Position numbers and translations under genes: made by a program
Assembly (NCBI RefSeq): GCF_023805295.1
Contig: NZ_JAMSHT010000001.1
Coordinates: forward strand, 1,178,001-1,242,000
Direction: 5' to 3'
From: Sphingomicrobium sediminis
Lineage (GTDB): Bacteria; Pseudomonadota; Alphaproteobacteria; Sphingomonadales; Sphingomonadaceae
Length of the DNA stretch: 64,000 bases
Part shown: positions 1 to 7,613 of the stretch, piece after piece
How the letters are laid out: the number at the start of each line of letters is the position of its first letter
How positions within the stretch are numbered: position 1 is the stretch's first letter
Notes under the pieces: model-generated
What the model saw: the letters and a program-made list of their open reading frames with translations, nothing else
The model's database searches: none
Told to the model about the DNA's origin: nothing

Positions 1-93
1 CAGCGCCTCGTCCATCCCGGCAGGATCGGATGGCGCAGTCGTCGGCATCGCGCGGCCAGGGGTCGCGGGCCTGAAGGGCGTCTTGGGTGGCAT
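1..93 (-). CDS. Unidentified protein, N-terminal fragment
   Basis: The first 31 codons of a minus-strand gene run off the left edge. The ATG follows a GAAAGGATC ribosome-binding site at good spacing. The visible N-terminus is rich in Pro, Ala and Thr and has no signal peptide or recognisable domain. It could be a disordered leader of a larger protein. Function cannot be assigned from this piece. Confidence 0.5.
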   Translation of the reverse strand, partial: MPPKTPFRPATPGRAMPTTAPSDPAGMDEAL

Positions 94-205
94 CCCGATC
101 CTTTCAAGGCGTGCAAACCGAGCACATGGAGCGATAAAACATCGTTAACGCGATCGTTGCCCTCAAACCGGTCCGGATCGGAGGAAGTGGCGGATTTCGG
201 GCAAG

Positions 206-242
206 TAAAAGGGGTCGCGCCGGGGAAGGTGGCACGACCCCT
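206..242 (-). terminator. Intrinsic terminator of the 47-residue gene
   Basis: Arms AGGGGTCG (210-217) and CGACCCCT (235-242) form a hairpin followed on the minus strand by a TTTTA tract. It lies about 40 bases past the stop of the 47-residue protein gene. Confidence 0.6.
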
Positions 243-279
243 CTTCATCGCTGGCGGCTCCAACGAACCGCCTGGGCGC

Positions 280-423
280 TTACTCTTCTTCCTCGCTGTC
301 GTAGCTCGGAATTTCCGAACTCACTTCTTCGCTCGGCTGCTGGTAGCCATCGGGCTCGCGGTTCTGGCCGATCGGTTCGCCATAGCTCGGCTGCGGGCTG
401 TCGGGATTGCGTTGATCGCTCAT
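280..423 (-). CDS. Small acidic, Pro/Gln-rich protein (47 aa)
   Basis: This 47-codon gene starts with ATG after a strong AGGAG site (AGGAGTATGAC then ATG) and is followed by an intrinsic terminator, so it is a complete small transcription unit. The product has no signal peptide or membrane segment. It is rich in Pro, Gln, Ser and Glu and ends in four consecutive Glu after an Asp-Ser pair, so it is probably disordered and strongly acidic. I do not recognise the family. It lies beside the CsbD stress-protein gene on the same strand and has a possible general-stress promoter upstream. A stress role is inference only. Confidence 0.6.
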   Translation of the reverse strand: MSDQRNPDSPQPSYGEPIGQNREPDGYQQPSEEVSSEIPSYDSEEEE

Positions 424-457
424 GTCATACTCCTATACTTGGGGGTGGGACTGAATG

Positions 458-483
458 AACGAACTGACCGCCAGCCCGGTTCG
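458..483 (-). promoter_or_regulatory. Possible EcfG-type promoter for the 47-aa gene
   Basis: On the minus strand CGAAC, 17 bases, then CGTT resembles the alphaproteobacterial general-stress sigma EcfG consensus GGAAC-N16/17-CGTT with one mismatch. It ends about 35 bases before the start codon. It was found by eye and could be chance. Confidence 0.3.
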
Positions 484-544
484 ACCCCCGGCCCCGGACG
501 ACTCCCGCTTCGTCGCAATGCACATGAAACGATGCCCCTGACGC

Positions 545-572
545 AAAAAAGGCCGACCCACAAGGGCCGGCC
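545..572 (-). terminator. Intrinsic terminator of csbD
   Basis: The arms GGCCGACCC and GGGCCGGCC (nine pairs with one G-U) surround a four-base loop. A run of six T follows on the minus strand. It lies 45 bases beyond the CsbD stop codon. Confidence 0.75.
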
Positions 573-617
573 TCTTGCACCGGAAAATACGCATCCGGCT
601 ATCTGATCAGGGTTCGA

Positions 618-800
618 TTAGACGTCGTTGCCGAGCGCCCCTTCGACTTCACCCTTGAACTGCTGGGCTTCGCCCTTCTTTTCCTGCGCGTCACCCTTAA
701 CGATCAGCGACTCGTTATCGGTGGCGCGGCCAATCGATTCCTTGGTTTCACCAATAGCTTCGTTGGCATTGCCTTTAAGTTTTTCGGTCAGTTCACCCAT
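618..800 (-). CDS. CsbD family stress-response protein
   Basis: The 60-residue product is a typical CsbD-like protein: highly charged, Gly/Glu/Lys-rich, with the family pattern GELTEKLKGNANEAIGET followed by two repeats of a Lys-Gly-Asp/Glu motif. CsbD proteins are induced by general stress in many bacteria and their biochemical role is not known. The gene has an AGGAGT ribosome-binding site, its own terminator and a possible EcfG-like promoter. It is monocistronic and cytoplasmic, with no signal sequence. Confidence 0.9.
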   Translation of the reverse strand: MGELTEKLKGNANEAIGETKESIGRATDNESLIVKGDAQEKKGEAQQFKGEVEGALGNDV

Positions 801-836
801 GTTGGATACTCCTACTTTGATTAGAATTACCCAACC

Positions 837-861
837 AACGCAGGGGCTTCGATGCCGTGCC
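837..861 (-). promoter_or_regulatory. Possible EcfG-type promoter for csbD
   Basis: GGCAC, 16 bases, then CGTT on the minus strand is one mismatch from the EcfG general-stress consensus, and lies about 37 bases upstream of the CsbD start. CsbD genes are often under general-stress control. This is a by-eye match of low certainty. Confidence 0.3.
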
Positions 862-891
862 TCAACTCGTCGGCAGTGACGACCGCTTGGG

Positions 892-1674
892 CTAGATCAG
901 GCCCGCAAGCGGGCTCGACGGGTCGGCATAGCGGCGTTTGGCCATGCGTCCGGCAAGATAGCTGTCGCGACCGGCCTGGACTGCAAGGCGCATCGCGCGG
1001 GCCATGCGGATGGGGTCCTTGGCCTCGGCAATGGCGGTATTCATCAGCACGCCGTCGCAGCCCAATTCCATGGCCACTGCCGCATCGCTCGCCGTGCCGA
1101 CGCCGGCATCGACCAGCACGGGCACATTGGCGCCCTCGACGATCAGGCGGATGGTGACGCGGTTCTGGATGCCGAGCCCCGACCCGATCGGTGCGCCCAG
1201 CGGCATGATCGCCACCGCGCCCGCATCCTCGAGCTGCTTGGCGGCGATGGGATCGTCGACGCAATAGACCATCGGGTGAAAGCCTTCATTGGCCAGCACC
1301 TCACAAGCCTTCAGCGTCTCGCGCATGTCGGGATAGAGCGTCTTGGCTTCTCCCAGCACTTCCAGCTTCACCAGGTCCCAGCCGCCCGCCTCACGCGCCA
1401 GGCGCAGCGTGCGAATGGCATCGTCGGCAGTGAAGCAGCCTGCCGTGTTGGGCAGGTAGGTGATCTTCTTGGGATCGATATGATCCTGCAGCACCGGCTG
1501 GTCCGGATCGGAGACATTCACCCGACGCACCGCGACGGTGACGATTTCCGCGCCCGATGCCTCCACGGCAGCAGCATTCTGCGCGAAGTCCTTATATTTG
1601 CCGGTACCCACGATGAGGCGCGAGGTGAAGGTCCGTCCGGCGACGGTCCACGTATCGTTGTTGCTATCGGTCAT
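892..1674 (-). CDS. thiG: Thiazole synthase ThiG
   Basis: ThiG builds the thiazole phosphate of thiamine from deoxyxylulose phosphate, dehydroglycine and the sulfur carried on ThiS. The 260-residue product has the (beta/alpha)8 family signatures: the Schiff-base lysine in the segment [10 protein letters not shown], the phosphate-binding loop [12 protein letters not shown] and the late GVGTASDAA segment. I chose the ATG at 1674, which follows AAGGAAA, over an upstream in-frame codon that would overlap thiS. It lies 26 bases after thiS on the same strand, so the sulfur carrier and synthase are co-transcribed. No TPP riboswitch is visible upstream of the pair. Confidence 0.95.
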   Translation of the reverse strand: MTDSNNDTWTVAGRTFTSRLIVGTGKYKDFAQNAAAVEASGAEIVTVAVRRVNVSDPDQPVLQDHIDPKKITYLPNTAGCFTADDAIRTLRLAREAGGWDLVKLEVLGEAKTLYPDMRETLKACEVLANEGFHPMVYCVDDPIAAKQLEDAGAVAIMPLGAPIGSGLGIQNRVTIRLIVEGANVPVLVDAGVGTASDAAVAMELGCDGVLMNTAIAEAKDPIRMARAMRLAVQAGRDSYLAGRMAKRRYADPSSPLAGLI

Positions 1675-1700
1675 GCGCGTTTCCTTAACGGCCCCTCGCC

Positions 1701-1901
1701 TCAACCGCCACCGACGAAATGCACGATCTCGAATGTGTCGCCATCCTCGACCGCGACATCGCGGAGCGTGGCGCGGGGCACGATTTCGCGATTGCGTTCG
1801 ACCGCGACCTTCTTGGGATCGAGCCCGATCTGCTCGATCAGGGCGGCGATGGTAACGCCTTCCTTGACCTCGCGCGGCTCCCCGTTGACATGGATGTTCA
1901 C
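1701..1901 (-). CDS. thiS: Sulfur carrier protein ThiS
   Basis: The product is a 66-residue ubiquitin-fold sulfur carrier ending in the obligatory Gly-Gly (here FVGGG), which is adenylated and thiocarboxylated before sulfur is passed to ThiG. I start it at a GTG at 1901, preceded by GGAAGG seven bases upstream. That gives exactly the family length and an N-terminus of the usual Asn-Ile-x-Val-Asn-Gly-Glu type. Longer in-frame starts would run into the divergent aroQ gene. It is the first gene of thiS-thiG. Only 46 bases separate it from aroQ, so divergent promoters must overlap there. Confidence 0.93.
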   Translation of the reverse strand: MNIHVNGEPREVKEGVTIAALIEQIGLDPKKVAVERNREIVPRATLRDVAVEDGDTFEIVHFVGGG

Positions 1902-1947
1902 TATATTTCCTTCCGTTACGGCCTTTCGGTCCATATAGGGGGCCGTC

Positions 1948-2472
1948 ATGACATCACCAGCACAGATCCTCGTCCTCAACGGGCCGAACCTCAATCTGCT
2001 CGGCACGCGCGAGCCGCGTCTCTATGGCACCGAAAGCCTCGACGACATCACGCTTGCTTTGTCGGAGAAGGCCGCGCCGTTGAATTTCCAGGTGACGGTC
2101 AAGCAGTCCAATCACGAAGGACAGCTGATCGACTGGCTGCACGAGGCGATGGACCAGGGCGTCGCCGCGATCATCTTCAATGCCGGCGCCTATTCTCACA
2201 CCTCGATCGCGATCCGCGATGCGGTGGCCGCCATCACGGTGCCGGTGATCGAAGTCCATATCAGCAACATCTACGCCCGCGAGGGCTTCCGTCGCCAGAG
2301 CCTGCTCAGCCAAGTTTCGGTCGGCGGCATCCAGGGTCTCGGGACCCAAGGTTACCTCCTCGCGCTGGACGCCGCGCACCGGATCGTCCAGATAGCGGCA
2401 CAACAGAAGAAGGCGCGGGGCAACGCGCCGCAACAACAGGGAATATCGGATGCCCAAAAGCAACGGCACTGA
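1948..2472 (+). CDS. aroQ: Type II 3-dehydroquinate dehydratase
   Basis: AroQ dehydrates 3-dehydroquinate to 3-dehydroshikimate in the shikimate pathway. Conserved features are [14 protein letters not shown] with the catalytic Arg and nearby Tyr, NAGAYSHTS and EVHISN with the active-site His. The protein is 174 residues, about 25 longer than usual, because of a Gln/Ala-rich C-terminal tail that overlaps the accB start. An AGGGGG ribosome-binding site precedes the ATG. The order aroQ-accB-accC is common in alphaproteobacteria and implies a shared transcript. Confidence 0.95.
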   Translation: MTSPAQILVLNGPNLNLLGTREPRLYGTESLDDITLALSEKAAPLNFQVTVKQSNHEGQLIDWLHEAMDQGVAAIIFNAGAYSHTSIAIRDAVAAITVPVIEVHISNIYAREGFRRQSLLSQVSVGGIQGLGTQGYLLALDAAHRIVQIAAQQKKARGNAPQQQGISDAQKQRH

Positions 2473-2953
2473 GAAAATGCGCGTCGACAGCGCGCTGGTC
2501 CGCGAACTGGCGGAACTGCTGAGCGAGAACGAGCTCACCGAAATCGAAGTCGAGGATGGCGATCGCAAGATCCGCGTCAGCCGCAAAACCGGCATGGTCA
2601 TGGCCGCCGCGCCTGCACCGGCGCCGGCGCCTGTCGCTGCACCCGCTGCAGCGCCCCAGGCCGCCGCGCTCGCTGCCGAAGCCGCGCCTGCCGACAGCGG
2701 CGGCGGTGACGATGTCGCCGGCACCCGCGTGCTCGCGCCGATGGTCGGCACTGCCTACCTCTCGCCCGAGCCCGGCGCTGCGCAGTTCGTCAAGGAAGGC
2801 GACCAGGTCAAGGAAGGCGACACTTTGCTCATCGTCGAGGCGATGAAGGTCATGAACCCGATCACCGCGCCGACCAGCGGGACGGTCAAGAAGCTTGCGG
2901 TCGCCGACGCGCAGCCGATCGAGTTCGACCAGCTCCTCGCCATCATCGGCTAA
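2450..2953 (+). CDS. accB: Biotin carboxyl carrier protein of acetyl-CoA carboxylase
   Basis: AccB carries the biotin that is carboxylated by AccC and donates CO2 to acetyl-CoA, the first step of fatty-acid synthesis. The 167-residue protein has a short N-terminal helical part, an Ala/Pro linker (residues about 48-80) and a C-terminal biotinyl domain with the biotin attachment motif EAMKVMN. The gene overlaps aroQ by 23 bases. I kept the ATG at 2450 because CAGGGAAT precedes it; an in-frame ATG at 2477 is the alternative. It is 13 bases upstream of accC. Confidence 0.95.
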   Translation: MPKSNGTEKMRVDSALVRELAELLSENELTEIEVEDGDRKIRVSRKTGMVMAAAPAPAPAPVAAPAAAPQAAALAAEAAPADSGGGDDVAGTRVLAPMVGTAYLSPEPGAAQFVKEGDQVKEGDTLLIVEAMKVMNPITAPTSGTVKKLAVADAQPIEFDQLLAIIG

Positions 2954-2966
2954 GGGGCCGGGACAG

Positions 2967-4313
2967 ATGATAAAGAAACTCCTCATCGCCAACCGCGGCG
3001 AGATTGCGCTGCGCATCCATCGCGCCTGCCATGAAATGGGCATCAAGACGGTGGCCGTGCATTCGACCGCCGATGCCGACGCCATGCATGTCCGCCTGGC
3101 CGACGAAACGGTCTGCATCGGCCCGCCGCCCGCGACCGACAGCTATCTTAACATCGCCAACATCATTTCGGCCGCCGAAGTGACGCACGCCGATGCGATC
3201 CACCCTGGCTATGGCTTCCTGTCGGAGAACGCCAAGTTCGCCGAGATCGTCGAAAGCCACGACATCACCTGGGTCGGCCCAAAGCCCGAACATATCCGCG
3301 TCATGGGCGACAAGGTCGAGGCCAAGCGCACCGCTGGCAAGCTCGGCCTGCCGCTGGTGCCGGGTAGCGAAGGCGCGATCGAGAGCGTCGAGGAAGCCAA
3401 GAAGCTGGCCGAGGAAATCGGCTATCCGGTGCTCATCAAGGCAGCCTCCGGCGGCGGCGGTCGCGGCATGAAGGTCGTGCCCGAGGCCGACCAACTCGAA
3501 AGCCTGATGAAGCAGGCGTCGACCGAAGCGAAGAATGCGTTCGGTGACCCCACCGTCTACATGGAAAAGTATCTGGGCAATCCGCGCCACATCGAATTCC
3601 AGGTATTCGGCGACGGCAATGGCAAGGCGATCCACCTGGGCGAGCGCGACTGCTCGATCCAGCGCCGCCACCAGAAAGTCATCGAGGAAGCCCCCTCCCC
3701 GGTCATCACCGAGGAAGAGCGCGAGCGGATGGGCATGATCTGCGCCAACGCCATGGCCGACATGGGCTATCGCGGCGCGGGTACGATCGAGTTCCTCTAC
3801 GAGGATGGCGAATTCTACTTCATCGAAATGAATACCCGCCTGCAGGTCGAGCATCCGGTGACCGAGATGATCACCGGCCTCGACCTCGTGCGCGAGCAGA
3901 TTCACGTCGCGCAGGGCGACGGCCTCAGCGTCGGGCAGGACGAAATCGTCCTCATGGGCCATGCCATCGAATGCCGCATCAATGCCGAGGATCCCAAGAC
4001 CTTCGCGCCGAGCCCCGGCAAGGTGAAGAATTACGTCGCGCCGGGCGGCATGCATGTCCGCGTCGATAGCGGCCTCTATGCCGGCTATTCGGTCCCGCCT
4101 TACTACGACTCCATGATCGGCAAGCTGATCGTCTACGGCACCGACCGAGACCGCTGCATCCTGCGCCTGAAGCGCGCGCTCGAGGAATTCGTGCTCGACG
4201 GCATGAAGACTACCGTGCCGCTCCACCAGCGCATCATCGCCACCGACGAATTCGCCACCGGCGATTATACGATCAAGTGGCTCGAAGAATGGCTGGAGGC
4301 TCAGGAAGACTGA
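2967..4313 (+). CDS. accC: Acetyl-CoA carboxylase, biotin carboxylase subunit
   Basis: This ATP-grasp enzyme carboxylates the biotin of AccB using bicarbonate and ATP. The 448-residue length matches the family. It begins [14 protein letters not shown], contains the Gly-rich ATP loop [10 protein letters not shown], the [12 protein letters not shown] segment and [14 protein letters not shown] with catalytic Glu and Arg residues. It follows accB closely. The AccA and AccD carboxyltransferase subunits are not in the window. The stop codon overlaps the next gene's start by one base (TGATG), suggesting translational coupling. Confidence 0.97.
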   Translation: MIKKLLIANRGEIALRIHRACHEMGIKTVAVHSTADADAMHVRLADETVCIGPPPATDSYLNIANIISAAEVTHADAIHPGYGFLSENAKFAEIVESHDITWVGPKPEHIRVMGDKVEAKRTAGKLGLPLVPGSEGAIESVEEAKKLAEEIGYPVLIKAASGGGGRGMKVVPEADQLESLMKQASTEAKNAFGDPTVYMEKYLGNPRHIEFQVFGDGNGKAIHLGERDCSIQRRHQKVIEEAPSPVITEEERERMGMICANAMADMGYRGAGTIEFLYEDGEFYFIEMNTRLQVEHPVTEMITGLDLVREQIHVAQGDGLSVGQDEIVLMGHAIECRINAEDPKTFAPSPGKVKNYVAPGGMHVRVDSGLYAGYSVPPYYDSMIGKLIVYGTDRDRCILRLKRALEEFVLDGMKTTVPLHQRIIATDEFATGDYTIKWLEEWLEAQED

Positions 4314-4633
4314 TGCTTGCGACCGCAATGGCATTGGCGCTGGCCGCTGGCGAACCGCCGCGCCTGCTCGACGGAGCGGTGGGGTCGAGCGACTATCCCG
4401 CCAGCGCGCTGCGCGAGGGCCGCGAGGGGCTGAGCATCATCCGTATTACCATAACGGCGGACGGCCGCGCGACCGACTGCAGCATCGCCCAGAGCAGTGG
4501 CAGCTTCGACCTCGACACCGCAGCCTGCGACATCACCACTTCCCGAACCCGTTTCACCCCGGCGCTCGATGATGAAGGCGAGCCCGTCGACATGACCGTC
4601 CGCCTGCCCATCCGCTGGGTACTCGCGGACTGA
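4313..4633 (+). CDS. Exported TonB C-terminal-like protein
   Basis: The 106-residue protein starts with a hydrophobic signal peptide (LATAMALALAA) and continues as a single domain resembling TonB C-termini: a Tyr-Pro-x-x-Ala-Leu-Arg-Glu-Gly segment, an Ile-Thr-Ala-Asp-Gly-Arg turn and a central Cys pair flanking 'SIAQSSGSFDLDTAA'. There is no transmembrane anchor or proline-rich linker, so it is not a complete TonB. It may be a stand-alone periplasmic domain. It is coupled to accC by a TGATG overlap. Its role is unknown. Confidence 0.7.
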   Translation: MLATAMALALAAGEPPRLLDGAVGSSDYPASALREGREGLSIIRITITADGRATDCSIAQSSGSFDLDTAACDITTSRTRFTPALDDEGEPVDMTVRLPIRWVLAD

Positions 4634-4663
4634 TCACGAGCCGGGACCCGACAAGAGGACAGC

Positions 4664-5011
4664 ATGACCAAGACCGCGACCATGACCTTCAATCCGCGCT
4701 GCGGCACTGCGCGGAAGACCAAGGCCATCCTCGAGGAAGAGGGCTATGACGTCACGGTCATCGAATATCTGAAGACCCCGCTGTCGCGCGACGAATTGAA
4801 GCGCCTGTACGACCGCGCCGGCATGAGCGCGAAGGACGGCCTGCGCGCCAAGGAACAGATTGCCAAGGACATGAACCTTGCCGATGCGTCGGACGACGAG
4901 ATCCTCGACGCGATGGTCGAGCATCCCATCCTGGTGAACCGTCCGCTGGTCGAGACTGAAAAGGGCGTCATCCTCGCCCGGCCGCAGGACGAGGTCCGCA
5001 AGATCCTCTGA
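4664..5011 (+). CDS. ArsC/Spx-like glutaredoxin-fold reductase
   Basis: The 115-residue protein fits the ArsC (glutaredoxin-dependent arsenate reductase) family. It has a single active-site Cys in NPRCGTARKT near the N-terminus, the alpha-helical middle, and the conserved HPILVNRPLV segment with the cis-Pro loop. A GAGGACAGC ribosome-binding site precedes the ATG. No ars operon genes (arsB, arsR, acr3) are nearby, so arsenate detoxification is not supported by context; YffB-type housekeeping thiol proteins share this fold. Confidence 0.8.
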   Translation: MTKTATMTFNPRCGTARKTKAILEEEGYDVTVIEYLKTPLSRDELKRLYDRAGMSAKDGLRAKEQIAKDMNLADASDDEILDAMVEHPILVNRPLVETEKGVILARPQDEVRKIL

Positions 5012-5093
5012 TAGTGGCGCTTTTCCGCCATTAACTTTTCATCAAACGCCATTCGGTAGCTTCCCCGCAATCAAACAGTGGGGAGTATGAGTA

Positions 5094-5513
5094 ATGATGA
5101 CGCGTTTGGTAATCGGTCTCTCGATGATCGGTGTGGCCGGTGTTGCCGGCATGGCGAGCGACCATGACAAGGCCAAGAATTACCACGAGGTCGAGGCCAA
5201 GGTCACCCAGATCGACCGCGAATGCACCATCATCAACAGCTATGAAGGCGAAGGCGGCAGCTCCTGGGAAACCAAGGGCAGCTGCATCACCGTCGACGGC
5301 TGGACCGAACTCAAGAACCAGAAGCATTCGGCGCGCCGCAAGGTCGAGGGCCACGCCACGGTCACTTTCAGCTATCGCGACCAGAATGGCAGCTACCAGA
5401 CCGGCAAGCTCAAATATGACGGCTTCGATACCGAGTTTTACGACCTGAGCTTTGGCGACACGCTGCCCCTGCTCGCGCATAACGAAGAACCGGGCAAGCT
5501 GCGCTCGCTCTAA
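5094..5513 (+). CDS. Hypothetical exported protein (139 aa)
   Basis: The N-terminus is a short signal peptide-like hydrophobic stretch (residues about 3-20), then a soluble, mostly beta-predicted domain with two Cys residues spaced 20 apart (ECTI and GSCI) that could form a disulfide. GGGGAG lies upstream of two consecutive ATG codons. I do not recognise the family. It lies between the ArsC-like gene and aat on the same strand, with 80-base and 54-base gaps, so it may be transcribed separately. A periplasmic location is inferred from the signal sequence. Confidence 0.6.
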   Translation: MMTRLVIGLSMIGVAGVAGMASDHDKAKNYHEVEAKVTQIDRECTIINSYEGEGGSSWETKGSCITVDGWTELKNQKHSARRKVEGHATVTFSYRDQNGSYQTGKLKYDGFDTEFYDLSFGDTLPLLAHNEEPGKLRSL

Positions 5514-5567
5514 AGCGGGCCACCACCCTCATTCCAGTTCGCTCACGCTGCTGCTACAGGTGGCGGC

Positions 5568-6314
5568 GTGAGCGAGACACTCGACCCCAGAATGCTGCTG
5601 CGCGGCTATGCGGCGGGCATCTTCCCGATGGCCGACAGCGCCAGCGCGCCCGACATTTTCTGGGTCGAACCGCGCGAGCGTGCCATCCTGCCGCTCGACC
5701 GCTTCCACTTGTCAAAAAGCCTTGCGCGGCGGCTGCGTTCGGGCCGCTTCGAGGTCACCTGCGACAAGGCCTTCGGCGCTGTGTTGGGCGGCTGCGCCGA
5801 CCGTGACGAGACCTGGATCAACCCGACCATCGCGCGCGCGGTCATGGGACTTCACGCTGCAGGCCACGCCCATTCGATCGAGACTTGGCACGAGGGCGAA
5901 CTGGTCGGCGGGCTATACGGCGTCCAACTGGGCGGTGCCTTTTTCGGGGAGAGCATGTTCAGCCGGATGACCGATGCCTCGAAGGTCGCGCTAGCCTGGC
6001 TCGTGGCGCGGTTGAAGGTCGGCGGCTTCACCCTGCTCGACTGCCAGTTCATGACCGACCATCTGAAGAGCCTCGGCGCGACGACAGTGCCGCGGTCCGA
6101 CTATCTTCAATTATTGTCGGAAGCGTTGTCGCTGGGTTCCGAAGGCTCGCCCTCGCCGCTCGCTTCGACGGGGGCTTCGGTGTCGTCGACCTCGACCTCG
6201 TCCTCGGCACCACGATTCGGGGCGATCGACGAGCTGCTGACCGAGCGGATACCGGGCGGCGGCGCAGGGCCGTCGGGAAAGCTCATCGCGCAGCTTTTGG
6301 GCCAGACGTCATAG
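5568..6314 (+). CDS. aat: Leucyl/phenylalanyl-tRNA-protein transferase
   Basis: Aat adds Leu or Phe to proteins with N-terminal Lys or Arg, marking them for ClpS/ClpAP degradation (N-degron pathway). Family motifs are RGYAAGIFPM, the SIETWHEGELVGGLYGV core, GGAFFGESMFS and LLDCQFMTDHLKSLGA. It starts with GTG after AGGTGG. The last ~70 codons (after residue ~180) include a Ser/Thr-rich stretch and end in GKLIAQLLGQTS. They lie antisense to the C-terminal coding region of the convergent DUF2155 gene, a 208-bp overlap. A conserved-looking Gln-Thr-Ser terminus argues that this tail is genuine. Confidence 0.92.
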   Translation: MSETLDPRMLLRGYAAGIFPMADSASAPDIFWVEPRERAILPLDRFHLSKSLARRLRSGRFEVTCDKAFGAVLGGCADRDETWINPTIARAVMGLHAAGHAHSIETWHEGELVGGLYGVQLGGAFFGESMFSRMTDASKVALAWLVARLKVGGFTLLDCQFMTDHLKSLGATTVPRSDYLQLLSEALSLGSEGSPSPLASTGASVSSTSTSSSAPRFGAIDELLTERIPGGGAGPSGKLIAQLLGQTS

Positions 6315-6754
6315 ACCTGATGCTCGACGACGTTGAGCGAGGGGCTTTCTTTCCAGAGCCAGCCTGAAAAGACCCGTTCCATGTCGCCGCTGATGCGGCT
6401 CTCGACATCGACCTGCACAAAGGCGCCGGTCCATGTTTCCTCTTCCCATGGCGCGGTGACTTCGCATGCACGCAGGCGGATGAGCGCATCGCCGACGCGG
6501 ACCTGCTGGCCCGGCCGCAGCTCAATGTCGCGGGTGATGTTGTTGCGTTTGTTGAGCACGCCCAAGACGGCGACGCGTTCGGCCATCGGCGTCACGCCGG
6601 GGATCGCGCTATTGTCGACGATCTCGCCCGAATCCTCGATGATCACTTCAGAATCGCGTTCGGCAGGCGGCGGCGCGGCGCTGCGGTCGCAGGCCGTAAG
6701 CGCGATCAGCGACGCGAGAAGCAGCGCGGCCTTATTCGGGCGTCCAGGCTTCAT
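6107..6754 (-). CDS. DUF2155 lipoprotein
   Basis: The 215-residue product starts with a lipoprotein signal ending in LTAC and has the DUF2155 core (LNKRNNITRDIELRPGQQ, CEVTAPWEEETW, and W-x-x-x-SPSLNVVEHQVYDVW) that normally ends near the Trp-x-x-x-Cys. After the core come about 58 residues rich in Glu, Ser and Pro, ending DNASDNN. Function is unknown; it is likely anchored in the envelope. It starts inside the end of the NDUFA12 gene (23-base overlap), and its tail overlaps aat on the opposite strand. The adjacency to NDUFA12 and aat is a conserved alphaproteobacterial neighbourhood. Confidence 0.88.
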   Translation of the reverse strand: MKPGRPNKAALLLASLIALTACDRSAAPPPAERDSEVIIEDSGEIVDNSAIPGVTPMAERVAVLGVLNKRNNITRDIELRPGQQVRVGDALIRLRACEVTAPWEEETWTGAFVQVDVESRISGDMERVFSGWLWKESPSLNVVEHQVYDVWPKSCAMSFPDGPAPPPGIRSVSSSSIAPNRGAEDEVEVDDTEAPVEASGEGEPSEPSDNASDNN

Positions 6755-7118
6755 AATCGCCGGTCGCGGCAGCCCGCTTGCCCTTGCCCGCCATCGAACC
6801 GCCGGGCCGGTAGGCTTCCAGCGTGCCGGTGAGGTTAGGCGTCGGGTCCTTTTCGAAAGCGCGGCGCGGCGGCAGCGTCTCGTCGCCCGGGACATCGTCG
6901 ATCGTCCCGCGCAGCCAGGCGTTCCAGCCCGGCGGGGTGCGGCTCGAATCGTTCGAGCCGGCATAGATCACCCAGCGACGCGCCGGGTCCTTGCGGTGAC
7001 GATAATAGACATTGCCGGCGGCATCCTGCCCGACCTTTTCGCCATTGCGGCTCGTGAAAATGCCGGTGCCGACGGTCGCGCCGTTCCACCAGGTGAAGAT
7101 TTTGCCAAGCAGTCCCAT
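6732..7118 (-). CDS. NADH:ubiquinone oxidoreductase subunit NDUFA12
   Basis: This 128-residue protein belongs to the NDUFA12/B17.2 family, an accessory subunit of complex I shared by mitochondria and alphaproteobacteria. The signature runs WWNGATVGTGIFTSRNGEKVGQD, then NVYYRHRKD, RRWVIYAG and PPGWNAWLRGTIDD. It is peripheral, with no membrane segment. Core nuo genes are not in the window. It is the gene upstream of and overlapping the DUF2155 gene, so the two are co-transcribed. The start is an ATG giving MGLLGK. Confidence 0.93.
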   Translation of the reverse strand: MGLLGKIFTWWNGATVGTGIFTSRNGEKVGQDAAGNVYYRHRKDPARRWVIYAGSNDSSRTPPGWNAWLRGTIDDVPGDETLPPRRAFEKDPTPNLTGTLEAYRPGGSMAGKGKRAAATGDYEAWTPE

Positions 7119-7161
7119 ATCGAAAGCGCGCTTATCCCTATCCGCCTTGCAAAGGCAAGGC

Positions 7162-7530
7162 TCAAAGCACCAGCCGGTCGCCCTCCTCGATGCCGAGTTC
7201 GGCCGCACGGCCGCCGGCAATCTCGAAGACGATGGTGACCGGCTCGAGGCTCGAATAAGGCGTTTCCGACAGCGGGATCGTATTTTCCGCGATGCGGGCG
7301 ATGGTCCCGTCGGCGCGCACAAAGATCATGTCGAGCGGGATATAGGTGTTGCGCATCCAGAAGCTGGCGACGCGCTCTTCTTCGTAGATGAAGATCATGC
7401 CGCGATCGGGCGCGAGCGATTCGCGGAACATCATGCCGCGGCGCTGCTGTTCGGGGGTCGATGCGACCTCGACAGTGAAGCGATGCTGTTCGCCATCGTC
7501 GGTGACGACGGTGACGTCGCGCTCTTCCAT
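7162..7530 (-). CDS. DUF192 family protein, uncertain start
   Basis: DUF192 proteins are small beta-rich domains of unknown function. Here the motif series is complete: TPEQQRRGMMFRESL, GMIFIYEEERVASFWMRNTYIPLDMIFV and the EVAG-like FEIAGGRAAELGI. I start it at the ATG at 7530 (122 aa). In the same frame upstream lies a convincing lipoprotein signal (hydrophobic run then LAAC), reaching back to the stop of the cold-shock gene, but no ATG, GTG or TTG precedes it. The natural protein may therefore start at a rare codon or depend on coupling. Confidence 0.8.
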   Translation of the reverse strand: MEERDVTVVTDDGEQHRFTVEVASTPEQQRRGMMFRESLAPDRGMIFIYEEERVASFWMRNTYIPLDMIFVRADGTIARIAENTIPLSETPYSSLEPVTIVFEIAGGRAAELGIEEGDRLVL

Positions 7531-7613
7531 GCCCGCAGGCGAGACGCGCGTGACCGGTTCGGATTGCTGGCAAGCCGCCAGCGGTGTGGCGGCAAAGGCT
7601 GCGATGAGGAGGC

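Noticed and set aside
157..606. A 149-codon plus-strand reading frame at the left end
   Set aside because: It lies opposite a convincing 47-residue gene with ribosome-binding site and terminator, crosses both terminators and has no recognisable product.
1954..2751. Long minus-strand frame opposite aroQ and accB
   Set aside because: It covers the Ala/Pro linker of AccB in reverse and has low-complexity Ala/Gly content. Both plus-strand genes are certain.
4664..5011. Arsenate resistance operon
   Set aside because: Only one ArsC-fold gene is present. No regulator, pump or second arsenic gene is within 10 kb, so the call is limited to the fold.
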